From: Acinetobacter sp.
GTDB lineage: Bacteria > Pseudomonadota > Gammaproteobacteria > Pseudomonadales > Moraxellaceae
NCBI GenBank assembly: GCA_030152275.1
Contig: JASLHF010000247.1
Span: 1 to 34,524, forward strand
Direction: 5' to 3'
Length of the DNA stretch: 34,524 nt
Of the stretch, positions 9,006 through 16,372 are shown one piece after another. Within the stretch, counting starts at the first letter, position 1. Each line of letters opens with the position of its first letter. The notes below the pieces were generated by a model that worked only from the letters and a program-made list of their open reading frames with translations, was not told where the DNA came from and made no database searches. Both the position numbers and the translations under genes were made by a program.

Positions 9006-9869
9006 ATGAAATTTTTGGATTCTGGGTGGCTTAATGGCTTTATTGGAATTTTTATATTTGCTGGATCAATGCCTGCTACACGCATAGCGGTACAGGAAAT
9101 GAGCCCAGAATTTCTAACTGGCGCACGGGCAAGCATTGCCGGCATAATTGCCTTAATTTTAGTCATTATATTAAAACAGCCAAGACCTAATGCTGCTCAG
9201 CTCAAATCCCTGCTGATTGTTTGTTTGGGTGTCGCTGTCGGCTTTCCGCTATTTACCGCTTTGGCCATGCAGCACATCAGCGCATCCTATTCACTGATCT
9301 ATGTCGCGCTGCTGCCGCTAGCGACTGCGTTATTTGCAGTAATGCGCGCGCAAGAAATGCCTCAACGTAAATTTTGGCTGTACTCCATTATTGGCAGCCT
9401 CTTTGTTATAAGCTTTGCACTACAGCAATCTGGCTTAAATGGCTTATCCATTGGCGATGCTTACATGTTGGCAGCTATACTCTTGTGCGGTTTGGGATAT
9501 GCAGAAGGCGGCGCACTCTCGCGCGAGCTTGGCGGCTGGCAAGTCATTTGCTGGGCGCTAGTTATCTCCTTGCCAGTCATGCTGCTGATTTGTGTGTATT
9601 ATTTTCCACAACACTTGCACAGCATTTCCTTTTCGGCATGGATGGCGCTGGCCTATGTTTCACTCTTCAGCATGCTCATAGGTTTTTTCTTTTGGTATAA
9701 AGGCCTTGCGCTAGGCGGTATTGCAAAAATTAGCCAAATTCAACAAATACAGCCATTTATTGGACTGATTCTGTGTGCTTTTTTGCTGCATGAACACATC
9801 AGCCCGCTGTTGGCTGCAGTATCTGCCGCTGTTGGAATAAGTGTGATGCAAGCCAAAAAATATGTTTAA
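9006..9869 (+). CDS. EamA/DMT-superfamily transporter (probable metabolite exporter)
   Basis: A 287-aa protein with about ten hydrophobic segments arranged as two EamA repeats (roughly residues 8-135 and 148-285), the standard drug/metabolite transporter layout. The second repeat contains the family-like FFFWYKGLALGG segment near residue 220 and the C-terminal LHEHISPLLAAVSAAVGI segment. Proteins of this type export amino acids, purines or other small metabolites; the substrate cannot be named. An AAAGG ribosome site is 9 bp before the ATG. The gene is divergent from the MocR regulator, whose likely operator lies directly upstream, so substrate-responsive control is likely. The PNPOx-like gene 244 bp downstream may or may not be co-transcribed. 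Confidence 0.9.
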   Translation: MKFLDSGWLNGFIGIFIFAGSMPATRIAVQEMSPEFLTGARASIAGIIALILVIILKQPRPNAAQLKSLLIVCLGVAVGFPLFTALAMQHISASYSLIYVALLPLATALFAVMRAQEMPQRKFWLYSIIGSLFVISFALQQSGLNGLSIGDAYMLAAILLCGLGYAEGGALSRELGGWQVICWALVISLPVMLLICVYYFPQHLHSISFSAWMALAYVSLFSMLIGFFFWYKGLALGGIAKISQIQQIQPFIGLILCAFLLHEHISPLLAAVSAAVGISVMQAKKYV

Positions 9870-10113
9870 TTCAAAATGAAAAATTGCTGTTGGCCACTTT
9901 TAGCTTAATTTTCAAGGAGGGGGAACTTAAGCATCAAATTTATGCCGGCAGCAAAATATACCTTCTTTTGCAAACGGAAAAATTTAATTTTTCCAGTATA
10001 TATGCCTATGCAGTATTGACGAAAATGCCCTATAGCTTAGATCCTTTGACAATTCCCTTAAACCCAAAAACTGATACGTTAAACATTCGCCTAATAAAAA
10101 TTGAGAATTAAGC

Positions 10114-10602
10114 ATGAATATGCAAGATTGGCATGACATTCAAAGAGTTTTTAAAGCAACACAGTCGGCAGCGATGCATTGTTCAATTGCCACTGTGGAT
10201 GAACAGCTGCAGCCCAATATTAGCCCGATTGGCAGTTTATTTTTACATGAACAGAATTTTAGCGGTTTTTTCTTTGACTGCTATGCTGAAAGTTTTGAAC
10301 AGAATTTAAAACACAATGACCGCGCCTGTATTCAGGCGGTCAACAGCAGCCGGCTATTTTGGCTCAAGTCATTGCTTCAGGGCCGCTTTCAGGATTATCC
10401 CGGTGTTCGACTATATGCAAAAATAGGCGCTTTGCGGCCTGCTGCCACACATGAGCTGGCTGCAATACAGCGCAGAATCCACCCCTTGGCCTGGACTAAA
10501 GGCAGTCAGCTGATTTGGTCGGATTTCACTCATGTTCGTGAATTTAGCGTACAGGATTTTCGCTGGGTGAAATATCCGAAAATGATGCCTGAACACAGCT
10601 GA
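10114..10602 (+). CDS. Pyridoxamine-5'-phosphate oxidase-like FMN-binding split-barrel protein
   Basis: A 162-aa protein of the PNPOx-like split beta-barrel type. The N-terminal strand pattern is typical (HCSIATVDEQLQPNISPIGSL, roughly residues 22-42), followed by FFFDCYAES and a basic/hydrophobic core (NDRACIQAVN). True PdxH is longer and has the C-terminal PLP-site RxWxxR segment, which I do not see, so this is not the vitamin B6 enzyme itself. Members of this size usually bind FMN, F420 or heme, or act as general flavin-dependent reductases. It follows the MocR-controlled exporter in the same direction. A link to B6 metabolism is tempting but unproven. The start lacks a strong Shine-Dalgarno. 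Confidence 0.8.
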   Translation: MNMQDWHDIQRVFKATQSAAMHCSIATVDEQLQPNISPIGSLFLHEQNFSGFFFDCYAESFEQNLKHNDRACIQAVNSSRLFWLKSLLQGRFQDYPGVRLYAKIGALRPAATHELAAIQRRIHPLAWTKGSQLIWSDFTHVREFSVQDFRWVKYPKMMPEHS

Positions 10603-10661
10603 TATGCGCAGGTATACACCACAAAACTCCATATAGAAAATAGCCGTATTTAAAAGGTATG

Positions 10662-11357
10662 CTAATCCGCCAATAATCCGCTTTTTCGGAACAGCTGTTC
10701 ATAGGCTTCAGCCTTTTTTTCTAAAGCCAGCGGATAAGCCCGTGAAGATGACGGCATGCGGTAGAGGGTCAACTCGCGGCCGGCAAAATAGGCGCATACT
10801 GCCTGGCCAATTTGAGGTTTTTCTGTATTTTTTGGCATAGACAGCATCAATGTATCAGTAGCTTTATCGCCCGTGGTCATAATGCTGTGACAGTCAGGCA
10901 TCTGGTGCAGCAAATACTCAATATCTGTAAGCGTATGAATATTCAAAAATTTATCCGATGCATTGCCTTTCTGCCTGATCACTTGATACGCCGTATCATA
11001 AATACCAATGCCTTTTTGCTGCAAAAAATCCCGGATCTGCTGTTCTTTAAAAGTTTTGCTTTCCAAATTTAAAAAATGATTTTTATCCCGAAAAAAGCAC
11101 AGCCCAAAGATTTTCCACATATCGTTTTGAAAATTCGGATAGTAAAAATCCATTTTCCAGCGGGTTTTCGGCGGCGGGAAACTGCCTAGCATCAACAGTT
11201 TGCCATTGGCTGGCAAAAATGGCGCCAGCGGATGGGTTTCCACTGGCGCATGGATTTCTAATTCGGATTCCACAGTTTGTTTAGCGTCGTTCTGGTTTAG
11301 GTTTTGCTTAGCTTTTTGCTCAGTTTTTTGCTTAGCTTGCTGCTCTAATGCGCTCAT
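10662..11357 (-). CDS. Uracil-DNA glycosylase superfamily protein (hypoxanthine-glycosylase-like)
   Basis: A 231-aa member of the uracil/hypoxanthine-DNA glycosylase fold. The signature segment GSFPPPKTRWKMDFYYPN lies at residues 58-75 and a C-terminal MPSSSRAYP motif near 200, the two active-site loops of family-6-like enzymes. A central SIMTTGDKATDTL strand completes the fold. The likely job is removing deaminated bases (hypoxanthine or uracil) from DNA. The first 30 residues are a K/Q-rich, low-complexity repeat (AKQKTEQKAKQNLNQ) outside the catalytic fold. An internal start without it cannot be excluded, but I see no better ribosome site. It lies 35 bp downstream of the SGNH hydrolase gene on the same strand and may share its transcript. 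Confidence 0.8.
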   Translation of the reverse strand: MSALEQQAKQKTEQKAKQNLNQNDAKQTVESELEIHAPVETHPLAPFLPANGKLLMLGSFPPPKTRWKMDFYYPNFQNDMWKIFGLCFFRDKNHFLNLESKTFKEQQIRDFLQQKGIGIYDTAYQVIRQKGNASDKFLNIHTLTDIEYLLHQMPDCHSIMTTGDKATDTLMLSMPKNTEKPQIGQAVCAYFAGRELTLYRMPSSSRAYPLALEKKAEAYEQLFRKSGLLAD

Positions 11358-11392
11358 ACAGCCGTCACATAAATTGATGTATGCGTATTAGT

Positions 11393-12142
11393 TTAAAACG
11401 CCGCGCGGATTTTATCAGCCACTTCTTTGGCCCATAACCGGTATATTTCTTTGCTCGGATGAAATCCGTCAGCAGCCATACTTAAATTCAGCGCTTTATA
11501 TTTTTCTAAGTCATATTCCACCCATTGCATATTGGCCTGACTTTGCACTAATTGCTGCAGCTGCTGGTTCATTTGCTGCGCATATTGTCCAAACAGCCAG
11601 CTTAGAGGATTTGGCAATGCTGGAAACATGTGCATGGGTGGAACACCGGCAGCCACAATAATGCCGGGCTGAAATTTTTTCTGAATCAAGCTGTAAAGTT
11701 TTTGCTGCTTTGCCATCCACGATTTTGCAGAAGTCAGTTTGGTTACGTCATTTACCCCGACCGAGGTAATAACTGCATCATAGGGCTGATTATCCAATTC
11801 CTTCACTGCCTGAATGACCTGTGCGCTGGTATGTCCAGTTTTAGCATGAAGTTTCCAATGAATTTCATATTCATTTTTCAATTCTGCTATGAGCGCCCCC
11901 ATGAGCGCGTCTTGCTGAGTTTCAACACCGACACCGGCTGCTGCAGAATCACCGGCAATGAGCAAAGACAGTTTTTTGCCCTGCCCGCTGATGCCTTCAC
12001 GTGCGCCGTCCGGCTCTGGCAGCCGAGGGGTATTTTTTTTAACGCGAATGCCCTGAATAATTAAGGCCGGGAGCAAAGCGATAGTCGCTATTTTTAAAAA
12101 CATACGTGACACATCCAATGCGGGTTTAGGTGAAATGGCCAA
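11393..12142 (-). CDS. SGNH/GDSL-family hydrolase with N-terminal membrane anchor
   Basis: A 249-aa SGNH hydrolase, probably an esterase or deacylase. Block I is AGDSAAAG with nucleophile Ser66. Block III is VGVND with Asn131. Block V is DGFHPS with Asp225 and His228. A hydrophobic stretch at residues 15-30 with basic residues around it suggests an uncleaved anchor or signal, placing the catalytic domain in the periplasm. The overall layout is like TesA-type arylesterases, but the substrate is unknown. It is the first gene of a likely two-gene minus-strand unit with the UDG-like gene. Confidence 0.87.
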   Translation of the reverse strand: MAISPKPALDVSRMFLKIATIALLPALIIQGIRVKKNTPRLPEPDGAREGISGQGKKLSLLIAGDSAAAGVGVETQQDALMGALIAELKNEYEIHWKLHAKTGHTSAQVIQAVKELDNQPYDAVITSVGVNDVTKLTSAKSWMAKQQKLYSLIQKKFQPGIIVAAGVPPMHMFPALPNPLSWLFGQYAQQMNQQLQQLVQSQANMQWVEYDLEKYKALNLSMAADGFHPSKEIYRLWAKEVADKIRAAF

Positions 12143-12538
12143 ATACTGTCCGTATTTTCCATGTGTTTAAAATTAACGTGTTTTTGCTTTCGCGCCTAAA
12201 CTGCTGTTTATACAGCGCAAAATTGCTGCTATTTCTTTGTGCATCATATTTTAAAGCATGCGGAAAAACCCTGATATTTTGAAAAGCGCATTTTGTATCT
12301 ATGCTTTTTCTAAACAGGTATTTAGGCAGGTATGCAAAAAATATATTTGGGCCTGCTGATAATTAAAATCTTGTGCAGACACTGCCGTGCTTGAAAATAT
12401 TCAGCTGTTATTTTAACAATGCCCAAAAGAGATGCATTGACTGCAGTGACAATTATCTGCACATACAGCCGGGTTCAGAGTGGAAAGATGACTCAATAAT
12501 GATTATCATTTGTATTTTTCCGTTTGCCACATATTTTC
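12143..12538. other. 396-bp intergenic region ahead of the siderophore esterase
   Basis: This gap separates the divergent SGNH hydrolase and esterase genes. The only feature I can support is the Fur box at 12495-12513. The rest is AT-rich and shows no convincing small gene. Confidence 0.7.
12495..12513. promoter_or_regulatory. Fur box upstream of the enterochelin-esterase-like gene
   Basis: AATAATGATTATCATTTGT agrees with the 19-bp Fur consensus at 14 positions and contains the palindromic core ATGATTATCAT. It ends 25 bp before the ATG at 12539, where a bound repressor would block transcription. Iron-repressed expression of the esterase follows. Confidence 0.85.
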
Positions 12539-13963
12539 ATGCTTTCGAATAAAATATGCGCAGCCATGCTGTGCGCCGGCGTCATCTGCATTACATCATC
12601 TGTACAGGCAAAAAACCTTCAAAGTGCATCTGATTTGAATGCTGGCCTGCCTTATGCTCCGCCTTGTGAAGCGATACAGCCGCAAAGCCGGATTTTACAA
12701 AAGCTTCTGGCAGAAATTGCAGCCTTGCCGAAAACGGCCAGTACTAAACAGCACGAACAAGCAAAGCAGAAAATCCTAGATAAATTTTGGCAACATGTAG
12801 CAGCGCAAGGCACACCAATTGCAGAATCGCTAGACAGTCAAAACAGCCGGCTAATCTTTCTGTGGCGCGGCGCGAAGCATAATGCGCGCTTGATTGGCGG
12901 ACCAAGCAATGACCATGAATGGCTGACACGTCTGCCAAATACGGATATTTGGTTTAAGGAAGCCACTGTAAATAATCAGTTTATCGGCAGTTACAGCTTT
13001 GCTGTGGACTTGCCGAATATCGACGGCTATTTATCGCATTACTGCGCGCATTTAGACCCTGCACTTAAAGAATCCCGCACACAGCGCCGCGCTGTGCTTC
13101 AAGTGCAGCAGCTTGATCCTTTTAACCAGAAACAGTATTTACCGCTGAATAACCGCTCCGGCATGCGCAATGAAAATTTAACTGCTTTGCCGGACGCACC
13201 GTATTTTATTGACCCTAAAAAGTATCCTGACAGTCCAAATCCAAAACTGCAGAACTATGAGTTTAATAGCAAAATACTGCTAAACAAGCGCAACATTCAG
13301 ATTTACCAATCACAGCGCCTGAATCCAAAACAGCACTACATTACGGCAATATTTTTTGATGGCCCGCAATATGTAAACCTGCTGAATGTGCCCAAAGCGC
13401 TGGATATTTTGGTCGACAGCGGCAAACTTCCACCTATTCAAGCTGTTTTTGTGGCTGCGCCCAATGATGCTGAGCGGCCGAAAGAGTTAACGCCTAACCC
13501 TTCTTTTAGCGATTTCTTTGCGCAAGAATTGCTGCCGTGGCTAGACCAGCATTTGCCCAACCCTCGCGAAAAAAACCAAACGGTGCTGCTGGGTTCAAGC
13601 TTAGGCGGTCTAAGCAGCGCTTATTTAGCGCTGAAATATCCTCAGGAAATCAGCCATGTTGTACCGCTTTCAGGCTCTTTTTGGTGGCAAGCACAGCCGC
13701 AGGATATGCCCAACGGCATGAGTAAAATGATCCGTGAATTACCTAATCCTCCTGTACAGCATTGGTTCATCAGTGCCAATAGTTATGAAAGTTCTAAAAA
13801 TAATAACGGATTAAGTATTTTAGAAACTGCTCCAGCCGTGGCTGCCGACCTGAAAGCTAAAGGCCAAGATGTTGTATATCAAAATTATGTAGGCGGCCAT
13901 TCCTATGCCATTTGGCAAGTCGCACTGCAAGACGCTTTACTGCATTTTTTTGGCACGGAGTAA
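12539..13963 (+). CDS. Enterochelin esterase-like ferric-siderophore hydrolase, exported
   Basis: A 474-aa protein related to Fes: an N-terminal enterochelin-esterase domain (about 30-190) and a C-terminal esterase-D alpha/beta hydrolase domain. The nucleophile is Ser354 in GSSLGG and the catalytic His is His454 in GGHSYAIW. I chose the ATG at 12539 rather than the upstream TTG at 12524 because it starts a clean signal peptide (MLSNKICAAML, cleavage after SSVQA). The protein is thus predicted to be periplasmic, unlike cytoplasmic E. coli Fes and closer in placement to IroE. It would cleave catecholate (tri-ester) siderophores to release iron. A Fur box lies directly upstream. No siderophore receptor or synthesis gene is nearby, so it may serve imported foreign siderophores. 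Confidence 0.88.
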   Translation: MLSNKICAAMLCAGVICITSSVQAKNLQSASDLNAGLPYAPPCEAIQPQSRILQKLLAEIAALPKTASTKQHEQAKQKILDKFWQHVAAQGTPIAESLDSQNSRLIFLWRGAKHNARLIGGPSNDHEWLTRLPNTDIWFKEATVNNQFIGSYSFAVDLPNIDGYLSHYCAHLDPALKESRTQRRAVLQVQQLDPFNQKQYLPLNNRSGMRNENLTALPDAPYFIDPKKYPDSPNPKLQNYEFNSKILLNKRNIQIYQSQRLNPKQHYITAIFFDGPQYVNLLNVPKALDILVDSGKLPPIQAVFVAAPNDAERPKELTPNPSFSDFFAQELLPWLDQHLPNPREKNQTVLLGSSLGGLSSAYLALKYPQEISHVVPLSGSFWWQAQPQDMPNGMSKMIRELPNPPVQHWFISANSYESSKNNNGLSILETAPAVAADLKAKGQDVVYQNYVGGHSYAIWQVALQDALLHFFGTE

Positions 13964-14200
13964 ATTACCGCTTAACAGTAATTAGATTAATTGTATAGAG
14001 CTTAGCCTAAAGCTTCATCATTTGGCCTTACGCATACAGCGAAGTAAATTAAATTTACAGTAAAATACTAATGCTTTTTGATCTATTTCCTTCTTTCATT
14101 CAAAATGAAAACAGATATAGCAAATAGATAGCAACTTTTACTTCATCTTATTTCAAAAACATTTTTGAATTTCATGCAACCCAATTGATCTAATTTCTTG

Positions 14201-14236
14201 AAACCATATAAACCGTATAAACCGTATAAACCGTAT
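14201..14236. repeat. 9-bp tandem repeat, AAACCGTAT x4
   Basis: One variant unit (AAACCATAT) is followed by three exact AAACCGTAT units. It sits in the middle of the 795-bp gene-poor stretch. Confidence 0.95.
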
Positions 14237-14531
14237 AAATTTTATAACTCCAATTTACATAAATACGCGAAACTGCATATTTTCTCTCTTTAAATTTCAG
14301 TCTTTTAGTTTCATGATCAAGATACGTATTTAAATACGGAGCGCTATAACAGTATTGTTGTGCTGCCATCTTTAGTCGAATTGAATTTTATCTAGACTAT
14401 GTTTAGTGTAACTCTCATCGTACTTTGCCCTATTGCAGCAATTAAGATTAGAAATAGATACATAAATATTGAGACTTGTTGCCAACATTTTTTGAATTTG
14501 AATTTTTTTAATTTTCATATTTGGCAGTTGA

Positions 14532-14575
14532 TTTTATTTTAAATGGCATTCTAAGGTATGCCATTTAAAATAAAA
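14532..14575. repeat. Perfect 18-bp inverted repeat with 8-nt loop
   Basis: Arms 14532-14549 and 14558-14575 are exact reverse complements, with loop TCTAAGGT. The stem base is nearly all A:T and the top contains ATGGCAT/ATGCCAT. Neither strand has a T-run after the stem, so it is not a standard terminator. It may be a structured RNA element, a protein site or a remnant of a small mobile element. Confidence 0.9.
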
Positions 14576-14758
14576 CCTAGGTATTCATAGGTTCCAAATG
14601 CACAATATTTTCCATTAAATAACAAAATATGGCGGTAGATGAAAACTTTTAAACCGAATAAGGATTTATAAAGGTTTTTTGTGTTGCAACAACTGCTGTA
14701 AATGCAAAGATAAATTTATAAGGTCAACTGTGCAAGTTGATGATAAGGATAATGAGCC

Positions 14759-15520
14759 ATGTTAAGACAGACTATTTTTGCAAGCATGCTGTTAGCTGCT
14801 GTTGTACCGGCTTTTGCGGCTGGAACGAATGCAAATACACAGCAGCTGCAGCATTTGATTGAGCTTTTTCAGCGCAATAATCAACAAGCTATCAGTCAAG
14901 CCGTGCGTTATCCCTTAAACCGTGAAGCGCCTATTCCTGCGATTAACTCTCCAGCTGAAATGCTAAAACGCTTTGATCAGGTCTTCGATCATCAGCTGAA
15001 ACAAAAAATTGCCCGTTCTGCACCGCAGCAATGGCAAGAAATGGGTTGGCGCGGCTGGATGCTGGATAATGGCGCAGTCTGGTTTGATGGTGAAAAAATT
15101 ACGGCCGTCAACTACAGTTCATCAGCTGAACAGCAATATAAAGAACAACTGATCGGCGCACAAAAAAAAGCGCTGTATCCAGCACTGCGTAATCTTAAAG
15201 CCCCCGTTTTGAACTTTAAAACCCAAAGCTACGCTGTACGCATTGATGAGTTGAATAATGGGAAATATCGTTATGCTTCTTGGAAAGCGAACAAACCGCA
15301 ATCAGCAAAACCGGATTTGATTTTAAATCAAGGTTCTGTAAGATTTGATGGCAGCGGCGGCAATCACAGCTATCATTTCACCAATGGCCCTTATCTTTAT
15401 ACCGTTACCCGCCAAATCATGGGTGAAACAGCTTCGCCTGATGCCGGTTTAACCGTTTATAAGTCCGGCCGCTTGCTGCTGCGCCAATCGGGAATTTTGA
15501 TAGATAGTACAGTAAACTGA
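14759..15520 (+). CDS. Exported protein of unknown function, 253 aa
   Basis: I do not recognise a named family. A signal peptide is clear: MLRQTIFASMLLAAVVPAFA, with cleavage after AFA at about residue 20. The mature part starts with a Q/N-rich helix (NTQQLQHLIELFQRNNQQ). A segment with a phrase seen in periplasmic NTF2-like or calcium-regulated proteins follows (NREAPIPAINSPAEMLKRFDQVFD, about 57-80), then a GWRGWMLDNGAVWFDGEKI stretch and a C-terminal beta-rich half with repeated NG/DG turns. The C-terminal half reads like a secreted beta-sandwich. A RBS (AAGGA) precedes the ATG, and a terminator at 15562-15594 follows, so it is a single-gene transcript. Confidence 0.8.
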   Translation: MLRQTIFASMLLAAVVPAFAAGTNANTQQLQHLIELFQRNNQQAISQAVRYPLNREAPIPAINSPAEMLKRFDQVFDHQLKQKIARSAPQQWQEMGWRGWMLDNGAVWFDGEKITAVNYSSSAEQQYKEQLIGAQKKALYPALRNLKAPVLNFKTQSYAVRIDELNNGKYRYASWKANKPQSAKPDLILNQGSVRFDGSGGNHSYHFTNGPYLYTVTRQIMGETASPDAGLTVYKSGRLLLRQSGILIDSTVN

Positions 15521-15561
15521 AGTTCAATCTTGCTCGCAGTTTCTCAATGAATTTTCTATTC

Positions 15562-15594
15562 AGGCGTTGTGCTAATCAGCGCCTTGATTTTTTT
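15562..15594 (+). terminator. Rho-independent terminator of the 253-aa gene
   Basis: A 7-bp stem with one G-U pair (arms 15562-15568 and 15578-15584) and a 9-nt loop is followed by a run of seven T at 15588-15594. Confidence 0.7.
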
Positions 15595-15837
15595 CGATTT
15601 TTTACGTATTTCAATTTTTTATAGATACATAAATCTGCACGCTTTGAGAATGTATTACACCTATTTAATCATGCTCATTTAAAATTTAATTGTTCGCCAA
15701 ACTATTCAAATAGTGCTCTATATCTATACCGTCAATCGCCCTTTCCATCTGGCTAATATCAGTTAAATAAAAGTCATGAGCTTAAGCGAAAAGCCATTTT
15801 TTTATGATAACGATGCTGCACAAATATCATTCGGCAA

Positions 15838-15866
15838 TTGACAGTACCCGCCAGCAGGACTATGTT
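15838..15866 (+). promoter_or_regulatory. Sigma-70 promoter of the marR-bcr operon
   Basis: A perfect -35 TTGACA (15838-15843), a 17-bp spacer and -10 TATGTT (15861-15866) predict a start near 15873, only about 26 nt before the ATG. Confidence 0.7.
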
Positions 15867-15869
15867 TAA

Positions 15870-15895
15870 AAAATAGATGACATACAAACTATTTT
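15870..15895. promoter_or_regulatory. Inverted repeat at the marR transcription start (candidate MarR operator)
   Basis: AAAATAG (15870-15876) and CTATTTT (15889-15895) form a perfect 7-bp dyad with a 12-bp spacer, covering the predicted start site and ending 3 bp before the ATG. Autorepression by the encoded MarR protein is the natural reading. Confidence 0.5.
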
Positions 15896-15898
15896 CAC

Positions 15899-16372
15899 AT
15901 GAACAATCCCACACAGCATTTGGACAGCCTGCGTTTTGCAACCCTGGTTGCATTGGTTGCCAGAACTTGGCGTAAAACTGTAGACAGCCGGCTGGTGCTG
16001 TATGATTTAACGGATGCCGCTTGGGTGCCGCTTCTGTATCTATCACGCATGGATAAACCAATCCGGCAAAAAGATTTGGCGGCGATGCTGTCATTGGACA
16101 GTTCATCTTTAGTACGGGTATTAAATCATCTGGAAAAAGCCGGCCACATTCAGCGTGTGCCAGAAGAACATGACCGGCGCGCCAAAGCCACCAGTATTAC
16201 GGCTCAGGGCCGTGAAATTGCCCAGCATTTAGAGCAAATGTCACAAGATTTGGAAAATGAAATTAAAGCCCAGCTCAATCCGGATGACTTAGTGGCTGCC
16301 AGACGTTTATTGCAGCAGCTGTTTGGCATTCTCGATGGCATGCATAGCGCGCAAAAAGGACAGCCTGAATGA
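15899..16372 (+). CDS. MarR-family transcriptional regulator
   Basis: A 157-aa MarR protein with the winged helix-turn-helix at about residues 40-110: recognition helix in LDSSSLVRVLNHLEKAG and wing containing the conserved DRRAK turn. Flanking helices would form the dimer interface. It overlaps the efflux gene by 4 bp (ATGA), so the two are translationally coupled. MarR repressors of this layout normally sense small phenolic or hydrophobic compounds and release the pump gene; the ligand here is unknown. The leader is very short and lacks a clear ribosome site. The inverted repeat at 15870-15895 is the best operator candidate. Confidence 0.92.
   Translation: MNNPTQHLDSLRFATLVALVARTWRKTVDSRLVLYDLTDAAWVPLLYLSRMDKPIRQKDLAAMLSLDSSSLVRVLNHLEKAGHIQRVPEEHDRRAKATSITAQGREIAQHLEQMSQDLENEIKAQLNPDDLVAARRLLQQLFGILDGMHSAQKGQPE

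Larger units (their letters stand above)
13964..14758. other. 795-bp AT-rich gene-poor region with repeats
   Basis: The longest gene-free stretch in the window. It contains a four-unit 9-bp tandem repeat (14201-14236) and a perfect 18-bp inverted repeat (14532-14575). I found no credible small ORF, tRNA or insertion sequence. The final 50 bp contain an AAGGA ribosome site for the gene at 14759. Confidence 0.75.
15521..15898. other. 378-bp intergenic region before the first MarR gene
   Basis: It contains the terminator of the exported-protein gene (15562-15594), an AT-rich middle, and at its right end the marR promoter (15838-15866) with an inverted repeat (15870-15895). Confidence 0.75.

Noticed and set aside
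9914..9920. Perfect Shine-Dalgarno-like AAGGAGG
   Set aside because: No ATG, GTG or TTG at a usable distance. The next ATG (9942) is too far and opens only about 25 codons.
9884..10111. 75-codon TTG-start frame between the EamA and PNPOx genes
   Set aside because: Unusual start codon, no ribosome site at the start, low-complexity composition and no recognisable features. More likely non-coding.
11630..12064. 144-codon frame antisense to the SGNH hydrolase
   Set aside because: Overlaps all but the ends of a gene with intact SGNH blocks; composition typical of an antisense shadow.
12524..12538. Upstream TTG start for the enterochelin esterase
   Set aside because: Adds five residues ahead of a complete signal peptide; the ATG at 12539 gives the normal exported N-terminus.
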